A DNA stretch of 64,000 bases from Spirulina subsalsa PCC 9445 (lineage in GTDB: Bacteria > Cyanobacteriota > Cyanobacteriia > Cyanobacteriales > Spirulinaceae), in the NCBI RefSeq assembly GCF_000314005.1, contig NZ_JH980292.1:1815725-1879724 (forward strand). The letters run 5' to 3'. Every line of letters begins with the position of its first letter. Within the stretch, counting starts at the first letter, position 1. Under the pieces are notes generated by a model. It had not been told where the DNA came from. It ran no database searches and saw only the letters and a program-made list of their open reading frames with translations. Below, piece by piece: positions 43,831 through 53,218 of this stretch. The translations under genes and the position numbers were made by a program.

Positions 43831-45669
43831 GTGAGGATGGAGGGCGTGATTCACAACTTGAACACTTGGTGGCATCACTTGGAGAAAAATCCCCAGAAAA
43901 CTGGATGGTTTTGTGGGGTATCTTTAGCAATCATTGCCGGAATTGCCTTCTTGCTAGCCTTGGGTAGCACCCCCTTAGTGGACGAAACCGAACCCCTGTT
44001 TGCTGAAGCTGCGCGACAAATGACCGTAACCGGGGATTGGATTACCCCCTACTTTAATCAAGAAACCCGCTTTGATAAACCGCCCCTCATTTACTGGTTA
44101 ATGGCGATCGCCTATCACCTCCTCGGAGTCAATGAATGGGCGGTGCGTCTGCCTTCGGCCCTCTCGGCCATTGGTTTAATGGTCTTAGTTTTCGTCACCC
44201 TACGTCGTTGTGGCTTGGCTCGCCCCAAAAATGCCCAGCCTGAAGCCCTCCACAGTCGTACCAGTCAGCGTCAACTGTGGCTTTCCCCTTGGATTGCTGC
44301 GGCGTTGTGCGCCCTCAATATTCAAACCATCGCTTGGGCGAGAACTGGAGTTTCCGATATGTTACTGAGTGGCTGTATGGGGGGAGCGATGTTATGTTTT
44401 TTCTGTGGCTATACAGCCCCTCAAGAGGCCTCAGAACGCCGAATTCTCCCCAATGGGTGGTACATCGCCTTTTATACTCTCCTCGCCTTGGCGGTCTTAG
44501 CGAAAGGCCCTGTGGGGATTGTTTTACCGGGTCTGACCATTATTCCCTTTCTGCTCTATGTGGGGCAGTTTCAGACCGTCTGGCGAGAAAGTAAGCCCCT
44601 GTTCGGTGCCCTGTGGTTTGCTCTGTTAACGGTGCCTTGGTATGTGTTGGTCATATTAGATAATGGTCAAGACTATATCGACTCATTTTTTGGCTATCAC
44701 AATGTAGAACGATTTACTCAGGTGGTCAATGAACATTCTGCCCCTTGGTTTTTCTACTTTCTAGTGGTGTTGGTGGGCTTTTTGCCTTGGTCGGTCTATT
44801 TACCTTGGGCGATCGCACGTTTACGCTTTTGGCAGCCTCAACTGTGGCGACAACAGCCCCGCTCCGCTCATCTGGGGATTTTCGCCCTCGCTTGGTTTAC
44901 GAGCATTTTTGTCTTTTTCACCATTGCCGTGACCAAACTCCCCAGTTATGTTCTCCCCCTCCTGCCTGCCTCGGCTATCTTAGTCGCCCTACTCTGGAGT
45001 GATCTCCTCACCCGTGAATCGACCTCGGAGCAAAAACCCTGGGGGATGTGGTGGACTGGGGGCGTTAATGGTCTATTCCTCTTGGCGCTAGGGATTGCCT
45101 CTTGGCGGATTCCCCAATTTATGGGTTTTGATCCCGCGGCTCCGAATTGGGATCAGGTGGTGGATCAAACGCCTTTCCCGGAAATTGGAGCCGTGATTTG
45201 GTTGCTCGGATTCGGTGCGATCGCCTTTTGTCTCATCCTCTCCCGTTATCGTCACTGGATTTTATTGATTAATCTCGTGGCCTTTACCAGTTTTCTGTTA
45301 TTCAGCGCTTTACCCCTGTTGGATGTTGCCATCGGACAGCGACAAAATGCCCTCAAGGCACTCTCCCTAGAAGCTAGTCAAGTGATCCAACCCGAGGAAC
45401 AAATGATGATGATTGGCTTCTGGAAACCTAGCATTGTCTTTTATTCCCATATTCCCACGCTCTTTTTCTCCCATACCCCCATCGCGCTCAACCATTGGCG
45501 AGAGGAGGCCGATAGCATACAGCCAGAGGATAGTTTATTGTTGATTTCCTATCCCAATTCGGTGGAGCAACTCAATTTAGAACCCCAAGATTATGAGATT
45601 TTGGCGGAAAAGGGAGCTTATCAATTGTTTCGTTTTTCCCCTCGGGTGTTGTTGGAACGGAATCCTTGA
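43831..45669 (+). CDS. ArnT-like membrane glycosyltransferase (PMT/GT-83 type)
   Basis: 612 residues with about 11-12 membrane helices. It has the catalytic loop DETEPLFAEAARQMTVTGDW (first acidic pair), FDKPPLIYWLMAIAYHLLG, then GVSDMLLSGCMGGAMLCF and LAVLAKGPVGIVLPGLTI, typical of lipid-linked sugar transferases. A C-terminal periplasmic part follows (about 500-612). It transfers a sugar from a polyprenyl-phosphate donor to an envelope lipid or protein; the acceptor is unknown. The start is GTG 43831 or ATG 43837; neither has a well-placed Shine-Dalgarno. Confidence 0.87.
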   Translation: MRMEGVIHNLNTWWHHLEKNPQKTGWFCGVSLAIIAGIAFLLALGSTPLVDETEPLFAEAARQMTVTGDWITPYFNQETRFDKPPLIYWLMAIAYHLLGVNEWAVRLPSALSAIGLMVLVFVTLRRCGLARPKNAQPEALHSRTSQRQLWLSPWIAAALCALNIQTIAWARTGVSDMLLSGCMGGAMLCFFCGYTAPQEASERRILPNGWYIAFYTLLALAVLAKGPVGIVLPGLTIIPFLLYVGQFQTVWRESKPLFGALWFALLTVPWYVLVILDNGQDYIDSFFGYHNVERFTQVVNEHSAPWFFYFLVVLVGFLPWSVYLPWAIARLRFWQPQLWRQQPRSAHLGIFALAWFTSIFVFFTIAVTKLPSYVLPLLPASAILVALLWSDLLTRESTSEQKPWGMWWTGGVNGLFLLALGIASWRIPQFMGFDPAAPNWDQVVDQTPFPEIGAVIWLLGFGAIAFCLILSRYRHWILLINLVAFTSFLLFSALPLLDVAIGQRQNALKALSLEASQVIQPEEQMMMIGFWKPSIVFYSHIPTLFFSHTPIALNHWREEADSIQPEDSLLLISYPNSVEQLNLEPQDYEILAEKGAYQLFRFSPRVLLERNP

Positions 45670-45719
45670 TCAATAGGGAATAGAGGAGCAGGGGAACAGG
45701 GGGGCAGGGGAGAGGCAAT

Positions 45720-45838
45720 CTCCCGATTCCCGACTCCCGACTCCCGATTCCCGATTCCCGATTCCCGACTCCCGATTCCCGATTCCCGACTCCCGACTCC
45801 CGATTCCCGATTCCCGATTCCCGATTCCCGATTCCCCC
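45720..45838. repeat. Sixteen-unit heptanucleotide array
   Basis: From 45720 to 45831 there are sixteen exact 7-base units, CTCCCGA or TTCCCGA, in the order C T C C T T T C T T C C T T T T for the first base, then TTCCCCC. It fills the gap between two convergent genes, and the last unit ends next to the phoH stop (45838-45840). It shares its vocabulary with the repeats at 1917-2021, 13247-13308, 41818-41847 and 61790-61890. Confidence 0.92.
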
Positions 45839-46788
45839 TAACGCTCAAACTGCTCATAGGCGGCCACAATACGCTGTACCAAGGGATGACGCACGACATC
45901 ACTAGAAGTTAGATGACAAAAGGCAATCCCTTCAACAGATTTAAGGATTTTTTGCGCCACCACTAAACCCGAATCTTGAGCCGATCCTAAATCGGTTTGG
46001 GTAATATCTCCTGTAACCACCATACGAGAGCGAAACCCCAAGCGCGTTAACACCATTTTTAACTGGGCTGGGGTGGTGTTTTGGGCTTCATCTACAATGA
46101 CAAAAGCATTGCTCAGGGTGCGGCCGCGCATATAGGCGAGGGGGGCGACTTCGATTTTGCCTCGTTCCATGAGGTCGGGGATTTTTTCCGGGTCGATGAA
46201 CTCGTAGAGGGCATCATAAAGGGGACGCAGGAAGGGGTTCACTTTTTGCTGTAAGTCACCGGGTAAAAAACCCAGCTTTTCCCCCGCTTCTACGGCCGGA
46301 CGGGTGAGAATCAGGCGATCGCATTCATCACTCAACAACGCCTTCACCGCCAACACCGCCGCTAAAAACGTCTTACCCGTCCCGGCCGGCCCCACACAAA
46401 ACGTAATATCGTGGGTTTGAATCGCTTTAATATATTGCCGTTGTCGGAAGGTTTTCGCCCGGATCGCTTCCCCCCGTCGGGTGTGGGCGAGAACACTTTT
46501 CTGTAAATCTTGATACTCGTCGGTCTGCCCAGTGTCGAGGGCATGAAAGGCCGTTAAAATATCCGCTTGAGCAATGGTTTTGCCCTCTTTCCAGAGCGGT
46601 TTGAGCGATCGCACCACTTGAGAACAGCGTTCTACCGCTTTCGGCTGACCCGAGAGCCACAATTCTAGGCCTCGCATCACCACCTGAACCCCCGTATGGC
46701 GGGAGAGGAGTTGTAAGTTCTCCTCCCGCATCCCCGCCAAGGCGATCGCACTTTCTGGACTCGGGAAGGGGATAGTTTCTGAAATCAC
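45838..46788 (-). CDS. phoH: PhoH-like ATPase
   Basis: 316 residues. The P-loop CVGPAGTGKTFLAAVLA lies near 131, Walker B FVIVDEAQNTT near 232, and MVVTGDITQTDLG follows; KAIQTHDITF precedes the P-loop as in all PhoH proteins. A KH-like N-terminal part (about 1-75) precedes it. It is a cytosolic, RNA-linked ATPase of the PhoH/YbeZ group. The start is GTG at 46788, overlapping the khpA stop by four bases (GTGA). Third gene of rpsP-khpA-phoH. Confidence 0.92.
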   Translation of the reverse strand: MISETIPFPSPESAIALAGMREENLQLLSRHTGVQVVMRGLELWLSGQPKAVERCSQVVRSLKPLWKEGKTIAQADILTAFHALDTGQTDEYQDLQKSVLAHTRRGEAIRAKTFRQRQYIKAIQTHDITFCVGPAGTGKTFLAAVLAVKALLSDECDRLILTRPAVEAGEKLGFLPGDLQQKVNPFLRPLYDALYEFIDPEKIPDLMERGKIEVAPLAYMRGRTLSNAFVIVDEAQNTTPAQLKMVLTRLGFRSRMVVTGDITQTDLGSAQDSGLVVAQKILKSVEGIAFCHLTSSDVVRHPLVQRIVAAYEQFER

Positions 46789-47162
46789 GTTTCACTGCGT
46801 CTTCGGGGAGACGGTTTAGAGACGGGAGAAGAACGGCGAGGCGAGCGAGGAGGACGGTTGTTCCTTTCTCGTTTGGGGCCGCTGGTTTCTGAAGAAGAGG
46901 AATGGGCGTTCTGACTCCCATATATTTCCAGTCGGGCCGACTGTCCTACTGCACTCGCTGCCGCTTCTAGCACCATCCGAATCGCTTCGATATTCCGTCC
47001 CCCTCGACCAAACACTTTCCCCTGTTCTTCTGGGTCAAACGCCATACGAATCAGAACCTTTTGATTGCCCCGCGACAATTCACAATTCAGACTCAAAGAC
47101 TCAGGGTTATCGAGTAATGGCTCGACTAAATAACGCACCAGTTGGTCATAATTGGGACTCAT
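46785..47162 (-). CDS. khpA: KH-domain RNA-binding protein KhpA
   Basis: About 125 residues from the ATG at 47162 (the frame is open to 47198 but the earlier residues are not conserved-looking). One KH domain with the GKVFGRGGRNIEAIRMVL motif (GxxG variant GRGG) binds single-stranded RNA; a basic Ser/Arg/Pro-rich tail follows (about 88-125). It lies downstream of rpsP as in many bacteria, and its stop overlaps phoH by four bases. It is thought to act in translation and small-RNA-linked control. Confidence 0.88.
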   Translation of the reverse strand: MSPNYDQLVRYLVEPLLDNPESLSLNCELSRGNQKVLIRMAFDPEEQGKVFGRGGRNIEAIRMVLEAAASAVGQSARLEIYGSQNAHSSSSETSGPKRERNNRPPRSPRRSSPVSKPSPRRRSET

Positions 47163-47261
47163 AATCTTGACTGATCTTCGGAAATCGTTAGTAAACACCC
47201 CGTTCCAACGGCACTCCGCTTACACGGCACTCCGTTTTCATAAAACTGAGCTTCGGGAAAA

Positions 47262-47510
47262 CTAACCTTTCAGTTGCTCAAAAACTTGGGCTTTGGTTAA
47301 AATGGAACGAACCGTATCCGTAGGCTGGGCACCATCTTGTAAACGTTTGACAATGGCGGGAACATTCAAACGGGTTTCATCGGTGCGGGGATTGTAAAAT
47401 CCCAACTCTTCTAAGGGACGGCCATCCCGGCGATCGCGGCTGTTCATTGCCACAATCCGATAACTCACCGCTCTTTTCTTGCCGTACCGTTTTAATCTCA
47501 ATTTGATCAT
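47262..47510 (-). CDS. rpsP: 30S ribosomal protein S16
   Basis: 82 residues. [20 protein letters not shown] and [20 protein letters not shown], then the short [10 protein letters not shown] tail, give a clean S16. The first gene of the rpsP-khpA-phoH cluster; the gap to khpA is about 100 bases. The ATG is at 47510. Confidence 0.98.
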   Translation of the reverse strand: MIKLRLKRYGKKRAVSYRIVAMNSRDRRDGRPLEELGFYNPRTDETRLNVPAIVKRLQDGAQPTDTVRSILTKAQVFEQLKG

Positions 47511-47591
47511 CTTGGTTTTACAATCTTTCTTGTACGCAAAATTCTCCTTTTTGATTGTACGCGCTTTTGGTAGAATTTTGCAGCTTTTCCC

Positions 47592-48122
47592 TCAAGGGAC
47601 ATCGAAACCATACTTCTGGGCCAATTGAGCCGGGGTAGTCTGTTCGTAATACTCAAAAGGTTGATGAATCCAAGGATTATCGGACAAGTACTCCACATAA
47701 TAATCCGGTTCAATGACTGAACAGGCCTTATACCATAAAACCCCGGTGCGGAGATCCTGAATCTGGGATCCGTAATTTTGTTTTAACCAATAGATGGACT
47801 CTCGCAGACTAATTCCCGAGTCTACTAAATCATCTAGCAATAAAATGCGATCGCCTAACCTTTCCGTCGTCATAGCCAGATGCTGAGAAAACTTTAACTC
47901 CCCCCGCACCTGATTTTTACTCCCCCCATAGGACGAAGCCGACAAAATCGCCAGAGGATAATCATACAAACGACAAAGGGTATCCCCCACCCGGAGTCCT
48001 CCCTTCGCAATACAGATGATTTGGTTAAACTCCCACCCAGAACGATAAACTTGGACGGCTAACTGTTCCACTAAATAATGATAATCCGACCAAGAGACAT
48101 AAAGTTCCGTTTGTTCTGCCAT
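47592..48122 (-). CDS. Phosphoribosyltransferase
   Basis: About 176 residues from the ATG at 48122 (the open frame to 48227 adds an unlikely N-terminus). A PRTase type I fold with the PRPP-binding loop ILLLDDLVDSGISLRESIYW near residue 96 and AKGGLRVGDTLCRLYDYPL before it. This resembles the hypoxanthine/xanthine/guanine-type and related cyanobacterial PRTases (Xpt/Gpt-like); the purine it uses is uncertain. It lies upstream of rpsP on the same strand, separated by 81 bases. Confidence 0.85.
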   Translation of the reverse strand: MAEQTELYVSWSDYHYLVEQLAVQVYRSGWEFNQIICIAKGGLRVGDTLCRLYDYPLAILSASSYGGSKNQVRGELKFSQHLAMTTERLGDRILLLDDLVDSGISLRESIYWLKQNYGSQIQDLRTGVLWYKACSVIEPDYYVEYLSDNPWIHQPFEYYEQTTPAQLAQKYGFDVP

Positions 48123-48329
48123 ACCCCATCCCGAAACGTGAAAACTGAGCAAGTCTCCCCTTATTATGGCAGCAAGACGACCAAACGAGACACTTTCCTG
48201 ACCCAAGCCATTCCCCGTGAAAGACAACCTAGGGTTGCTTGCAGAAATTGCAAAAAATCTGTATCACTAAGACAGCAAGAATACCCTCACACAGCCATCC
48301 GTTGACTCCATGAACTACTCCATCCATCA

Positions 48330-50063
48330 ATGACTATGAGCGACGTTTCGACTTCCAAGGATACAACCTCAGAGACGATCAAACCTGCCGACGAACAGCT
48401 ACGCTTTTCGACCAAATTAGCCTATGGTGCGGGGGATCTTGGGACAGCCATTTCCGCTAACGTGATGATCTTCTTCCTGTTATTTTTTTTAACCAATGTC
48501 GCAGGATTATCACCGGGATTGGCGAGTTCAGTCTTAGCCGTGGGGAAAGTGTGGGATGCCATTAACGATCCCATTACAGGTGTTTTGAGCGATCGCACCC
48601 GCACCCGTTGGGGAAGACGTATCCCTTGGATGTTAGCCGGAGCCGTCCCCTTTGGTCTGTTCTATGGTTTACTCTGGATTGTCCCCCGCTTTAGCGAAAA
48701 CCCCACCACCAACGAATGGTTACTCTTTGCCTACTACGTCACCATTGCCATTGGTTTCCATTTAGCTTACACCGTTGTTAACTTACCCTATACCACCCTC
48801 ACCCCAGAACTCACCCGAGACTACAACGAACGCACCCGTTTAAACAGTTTCCGCATGGCCTTTTCCATTGGAGGCAGTATTTTTTCCCTCATTCTCGCTC
48901 AAATTGTTTTCCTCCTCTATCCTGACGATTCCTTTACCCAATTTCGGGTTTTAGGCACCGCTTGCGCCATGATTGCTGTTCTCTCCACCTTATGGTGTGT
49001 TCTGCGCATTCAAGAACGAGGCATGGAACCCTTAATTCCCCTCGAAAAACGTCAGCAATGGGGCTGGATTTCCCTGTGGATTGGGGGAGCTTGTGGTATT
49101 TATGGACTCAGTATTTTATTTTTTAATACCCTGAAATCTCTGCTCGTCTACCTAGGAAATGATCCAATTTTTCTCATTTTCCTCAGAAGTTTTGACTTTA
49201 ACGTTATTAACGGAATCTTGCTCTGTATTCTCTTTATAGTTGCCGGATTAACCCTAATTGATTCCGTCCCCGAAGAATACTTAACCCTTCAAAACAACAA
49301 CGAAGAAACCCAAACGAACGCATTTCCAATCTTGAGTTTACGCGAACAATTTCAAATAGCTTTAAGTACCAAACCTTTCCTTTTTTTGATCGGGATTTAC
49401 CTTTGTTCGTGGTTAGCCGTTCAACTCACCGCCTCTATCCTAATCTACTTTGTCGTGAGTTGGATGGGCTTCACTGAAGCCAGTTTTCCCTTAACTGCTA
49501 TTGCGGTTCAAGGTACAGCCTTAATCATGCTATTTATTTGGCAAAAAGTCAGTAATAAACTAGGCAAGAAAAAGGTTTACTTTATGGGAACATTCCTCTG
49601 GTTAATTGCTCAATCCGGTCTATTTTTCCTCCAACCCGGTCAAGTTTTATTGATGTATGGTTTAGCTATCTTAGCCGGAACGGGAGTATCCGTCGCCTAT
49701 CTCATTCCTTGGTCAATGGTGCCAGATATTATTGAACTCGATGAACTGAAAACTGGACAGCGACGGGAAGGCATTTTTTACGGATTTATGGTGTTGTTAC
49801 AAAAACTCTGTCTAGCCTTTTCTTTATTTATTGTCGGCCAAACTTTAGAATGGGCTGGATTTATTAAACAAATCCCCGGAGAACCCATTCCCCTTCAGCC
49901 AGACAGTGCCTTATTCGCCATCCGAGTAGCCATTGGTCCCTTGCCTATGTTGATGTTAATTATCGGCTTAATCCTGGCTTATTTTTACCCCATTACCCAA
50001 GAAGTTCATCAAGAAATCCGCCTACAACTATTAGAACGGAAACAGACTGAACAATCTAGTTAA
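48330..50063 (+). CDS. GPH-type sugar/cation symporter (MFS, MelB-like)
   Basis: 577 residues, about 12 membrane helices with a long central loop (about 250-340). Early motifs are KLAYGAGDLGTAISANVMIF, WDAINDPITGVLSDRTRTRWG, the conserved GRRIPWMLAGAVPFG and YTTLTPELTRDYNERTRLNS, all typical of the glycoside-pentoside-hexuronide family. The second half has VPDIIELDELKTGQRREGIF. The substrate cannot be deduced. The start is ATG 48330 or 48336. It is monocistronic. Confidence 0.88.
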   Translation: MTMSDVSTSKDTTSETIKPADEQLRFSTKLAYGAGDLGTAISANVMIFFLLFFLTNVAGLSPGLASSVLAVGKVWDAINDPITGVLSDRTRTRWGRRIPWMLAGAVPFGLFYGLLWIVPRFSENPTTNEWLLFAYYVTIAIGFHLAYTVVNLPYTTLTPELTRDYNERTRLNSFRMAFSIGGSIFSLILAQIVFLLYPDDSFTQFRVLGTACAMIAVLSTLWCVLRIQERGMEPLIPLEKRQQWGWISLWIGGACGIYGLSILFFNTLKSLLVYLGNDPIFLIFLRSFDFNVINGILLCILFIVAGLTLIDSVPEEYLTLQNNNEETQTNAFPILSLREQFQIALSTKPFLFLIGIYLCSWLAVQLTASILIYFVVSWMGFTEASFPLTAIAVQGTALIMLFIWQKVSNKLGKKKVYFMGTFLWLIAQSGLFFLQPGQVLLMYGLAILAGTGVSVAYLIPWSMVPDIIELDELKTGQRREGIFYGFMVLLQKLCLAFSLFIVGQTLEWAGFIKQIPGEPIPLQPDSALFAIRVAIGPLPMLMLIIGLILAYFYPITQEVHQEIRLQLLERKQTEQSS

Positions 50064-50167
50064 ACATCAACCGAGAAAGCTAAACCCTCGAAAACCAGTA
50101 TCATTGTCCTAAAGGTTTGCTAGACTAAAAAAGATGATACACCCCTCACCCAGAGGAGATAATTGAT

Positions 50168-50848
50168 ATGACCATTTCCTTGGATTGTGAGATCGTCTAC
50201 CCTGATAGTGATGGTCTACCAATGGCAGACAATACCTTACAATTTCGCTGGATTGTCCTGATTAAAGAAAACCTAGATCTGCTTTTTGCTGACCAGCCCG
50301 ATGTGTTTGTAGCGGGAGATTTACTCTGGTATCCTGTCCAAGGACACCCAGAAATCCGGGTTGCTCCCGATGCACTGGTAGCATTTGGTCGCCCCAAAGG
50401 AGAGCGAGGGTCTTATAAACAGTGGGAAGAGGAGAATATTGCCCCTCAAGTGGTCTTTGAAATTCTGTCCCCCGGCAATGGTTCAGGGGAAATGAGCAGA
50501 AAGCAGCAATTTTATAATGATTACGGAGTAGAAGAATATTATATTTACAACCCAGACCGCAACGATTTACAGGGATTTTGCCGTACAGAGGGAGGATTGA
50601 GCGCGATTGAGGAAATCCAGAACTGGACAAGTCCTCGTCTAGGGATTCGGTTTGTGGTCACGCCGAATACATTGGAACTGTATCGTGCCGATGGACGACC
50701 ATTCTTGAGCTTTTTGGAGTTGGAACAAAGAGCCGAACAAGCTGACCAACGGGCCCAACAAGAACGCCAACGGGCCCAACAAGCTGACCAACGAGCCGAA
50801 CGATTAGCGGCTCAACTCAGAGCGTTAGGTATTGAACCGGAAGTCTAA
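50168..50848 (+). CDS. Uma2-family (PD-(D/E)XK-like) protein
   Basis: 226 residues. DUF820/Uma2 proteins are cyanobacteria-rich restriction-endonuclease-fold proteins. Features are GDLLWYPVQGHPEIRVAPDA (the acidic pair), VVFEILSPGNGSGEMSRKQQ with the ExLSP motif, and FYNDYGVEEYYIYNPDRNDL. The C-terminus has a coiled coil with repeated RAQQADQRAE-type units. The ATG at 50168 is preceded by AGAGGAG. These families are multicopy; the function is unknown. Confidence 0.87.
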   Translation: MTISLDCEIVYPDSDGLPMADNTLQFRWIVLIKENLDLLFADQPDVFVAGDLLWYPVQGHPEIRVAPDALVAFGRPKGERGSYKQWEEENIAPQVVFEILSPGNGSGEMSRKQQFYNDYGVEEYYIYNPDRNDLQGFCRTEGGLSAIEEIQNWTSPRLGIRFVVTPNTLELYRADGRPFLSFLELEQRAEQADQRAQQERQRAQQADQRAERLAAQLRALGIEPEV

Positions 50849-50924
50849 TCTCGGGTGAATTACTCCAGCCGGAAGGGGATGGGGAATTTTTAGCAAATTT
50901 GTTAAAAAACAGCAAAAAACACTC

Positions 50925-50956
50925 AAAAAAAACACTCACTAAGTAACAGTGAGTGT
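50925..50956 (-). terminator. Terminator for the 50983-51438 gene
   Basis: ACACTCACT (50932-50940) and AGTGAGTGT (50948-50956) pair perfectly, with a run of eight A on the left (50925-50932) that is a U tract on the minus strand. It lies 27 bases past the minus-strand stop. Confidence 0.8.
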
Positions 50957-50982
50957 AGGGGAGGTTAGCGAAAAGAACAGAA

Positions 50983-51438
50983 CTATACTTGCGTGAACTC
51001 CGACTTCTCTTCTACTGTTTGGCAGACAGATTTAACTTCCGTATAAACCGGAATTGAGAAGGTTGGAAAATCATTGACATTTTCTCTGCCCGCATTTTCT
51101 CCATTAGAGTCAGAAAGAGTGACTGGAGAGAGAGGATCAACATTACAAACCCCCTCGGATTTGAAGCGGCGAGATTTTAGTAGCCAATTCGCCCCAAAAG
51201 ACCCAGCAACGGCACAACTTCCTAATCCAAGTAAGGATAATTTACCCCAAGGAAAGGGTTTATTAAAATCTCTTAGTTCTGATTGTAAAGTTGGTTGAGT
51301 TGCAGAATCTCTGGCTCCCTGTGTCTTACTAAAAGGACAGTTAACTAGAGCGTTAGCCGAAGAAGTCGTTCCTAGCAAAGTGCTAGTTACTATGGCTGTT
51401 ACAGAAAGGAAAGTATGGAAAGAAGATGCTGCTCGCAT
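50983..51438 (-). CDS. Putative secreted or membrane-anchored protein of unknown function
   Basis: 151 residues. The N-terminal signal peptide is FLSVTAIVTSTLLGTTSSAN (about 10-29). The mature part has a second hydrophobic segment (SLLGLGSCAVAGSFGANWLL, about 68-87) and a polar tail. Three or four cysteines are present. The gene has its own terminator. I recognise no family. The ATG is at 51438. Confidence 0.68.
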   Translation of the reverse strand: MRAASSFHTFLSVTAIVTSTLLGTTSSANALVNCPFSKTQGARDSATQPTLQSELRDFNKPFPWGKLSLLGLGSCAVAGSFGANWLLKSRRFKSEGVCNVDPLSPVTLSDSNGENAGRENVNDFPTFSIPVYTEVKSVCQTVEEKSEFTQV

Positions 51439-51893
51439 GACGACCCCCGAGCGGTTTTTATGAACGATTACTAAGAGATAATACTAATATTTTGAGTGAT
51501 TACTGCTAAATTTGTTACAGAATGAATATTAGCGGCTTACGCTTGGGGGATGAGGAGAAAATTAAAGTCCTATTTTTTAGCTAATCCTCGGTAGAACATT
51601 CTAAAGGAGAGCATTTTATCAGAATAGCCAAGAAGAAAGCCTTTGGGAGTCTTGCCGTGTTTCGACCCCAAAGGCTTTCTTATTCGATTCCTCACACACA
51701 CAATTTAATTATGGGGTGGGGAGGTCTGGGGTGCTTGTCCAAAGGTGACAGTTTAGAAATTGGCATAAGCCAAAATACGGAAAAAGTTCGGGAGTTTGGT
51801 AGCCTCGTCTTCCTGAAGTTTGCGCGGCTTCAGCCCGCAGAGTGTCAAGGAGGCTGAACTTTGAGAGTCCCCAGTCTAAAGGTAGGGTGATTC
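51439..51893. other. 455-base gap with a 15-base inverted repeat
   Basis: It holds AAGAAAGCCTTTGGG (51633-51647) pairing with CCCAAAGGCTTTCTT (51667-51681) over a 19-base loop. There is no T tract, so it is not a classical terminator; it lies downstream of cobL and upstream of the 151-aa gene, both on the minus strand. A second smaller palindrome GCGGCTTCAGCCCGC lies near 51823-51838. I see no gene. Confidence 0.5.
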
Positions 51894-53159
51894 TCAGGTT
51901 GTCGGGGGTCGGGTCAAACAGGGGTTAACGACGGCCTGTTTGACAATAACCCACTGGGTTACAGGGGCCATTGCTTTCCAGCCCAAAAATTGACCGACGG
52001 GTTCGGCTTTTTGAATGCTAATGCGAGTCAGTTCTCCCCCTAATTTACGCTGCCATTGCAGGAGGATTAATTCACTTTCGACGGTAACAGTATTACACAC
52101 CAGACGACCCCCTTCGGGCAGTGCCGCCCAACAGGTTTCTAATAAGTCGGGGGTGGTAATCCCTCCCCCAATAAAAATCGCGTCCGGTTGGGGTAAATCG
52201 TGGAGGGCTTGGGGTGCTTTTCCGGCAACAATTTTGAGGTGGGGAGTTCCCAAGGCGGTTGCATTATCGGCAATGTATTGTAAGCGGGTGGGATGATGTT
52301 CAATGGCGATACTCTGGCAACGGCGATCGCACCGCATCCACTCAATGCCAATGGAACCACAACCCGCCCCCACATCCCAAAGCAATTGTCCGGGTAAGGG
52401 CGCTAAGGTCGCCAAGGTAACAGCACGAACTTGTCGTTTTGTCAACTGTCCATCATGCTGGTAGGCGGAATCGGGCAGACCGGGGAGACGCGGGGGGAGG
52501 GTGAGGGGATGGGAGGAGACGCAGGTTATGGCGATGACATTCAAAGCCGCAATATCTCTCAAGTCCCAACGATTGGCGATGCCTTGAAGGTGGCGTTCTT
52601 TGGGGCTGCCGAGGTGTTCTAACACCGTGATGGGACTCTCGCCAAACCCTTTCTCGGTCAGCATTTGGCAGACCATTGCCGGAGTCTGGGCATCAGCACT
52701 GAGCACCAGCAGTTGAGCGCCGGGATACAGCACCCCGTTCAACAAGGCCGGGGGGCGACCACACAAACTCAAGGTTTCCACCTCACTCAGGGACCACCCC
52801 AAACGACTACAGGCGAGACTAAACGCCGAAGGAGCCGGAATAATCGTCATTTCAGCTAGGGGAATGTGGCGAGTGAGGGTGACACCAATCCCGTAGCACA
52901 TGGGATCCCCACTGGCCAAAACACAGACCGCTTGACCCCGACGGCGCATAATTTCCTCAAGGGAGTCCTGTAGGGGAGAAGTCCAGAGGAGTTTTTCCCG
53001 CCGATCTTCCGGGGGTAACATTGCCAGATGACGTTCACCCCCCACAATCACGGAGGCAAGAGAGAGGAGACTTCGCCCCACCGGACTTAATCCCTCTAAT
53101 CCATCCTCGCCAATTCCGATAATTGAGAGCCATTTTGATTGGCTATTGTGATCCGTCAT
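51894..53159 (-). CDS. cobL: Precorrin-6Y C5,15-methyltransferase (decarboxylating), CbiE-CbiT fusion
   Basis: 421 residues. The first half is the CbiE methyltransferase fold (IIGIGEDGLEGLSPVGRSLL, VLASGDPMCYGIGVTL, APSAFSLACSRLGW); the second half is CbiT (LLWDVGAGCGSIGIEWMRC, AIFIGGGITTPDLLETCW). The fused form is CobL of the aerobic B12 route. It methylates C5 and C15 and removes the acetate carboxyl. It is divergent from the cobG-cobH-cobI-cobJ cluster, with accessory DNA between. The ATG is at 53159. Confidence 0.95.
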   Translation of the reverse strand: MTDHNSQSKWLSIIGIGEDGLEGLSPVGRSLLSLASVIVGGERHLAMLPPEDRREKLLWTSPLQDSLEEIMRRRGQAVCVLASGDPMCYGIGVTLTRHIPLAEMTIIPAPSAFSLACSRLGWSLSEVETLSLCGRPPALLNGVLYPGAQLLVLSADAQTPAMVCQMLTEKGFGESPITVLEHLGSPKERHLQGIANRWDLRDIAALNVIAITCVSSHPLTLPPRLPGLPDSAYQHDGQLTKRQVRAVTLATLAPLPGQLLWDVGAGCGSIGIEWMRCDRRCQSIAIEHHPTRLQYIADNATALGTPHLKIVAGKAPQALHDLPQPDAIFIGGGITTPDLLETCWAALPEGGRLVCNTVTVESELILLQWQRKLGGELTRISIQKAEPVGQFLGWKAMAPVTQWVIVKQAVVNPCLTRPPTT

Positions 53160-53218
53160 ATCTAAGAAGAATTAATGATGATATAGTTCTTTCTATTAAT
53201 TCCACTTTACTTTAGTTT

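Noticed and set aside
45621-45902. Frame encoding repeated NRESGIG units
   Set aside because: It is the translation of the heptad array across two gene ends; such frames are artefacts of the repeat.
53160-53218. Cobalamin riboswitch between cobL and the downstream cluster
   Set aside because: The gap is short and AT-rich, with no B12-box-like GC-rich motif that I can see.
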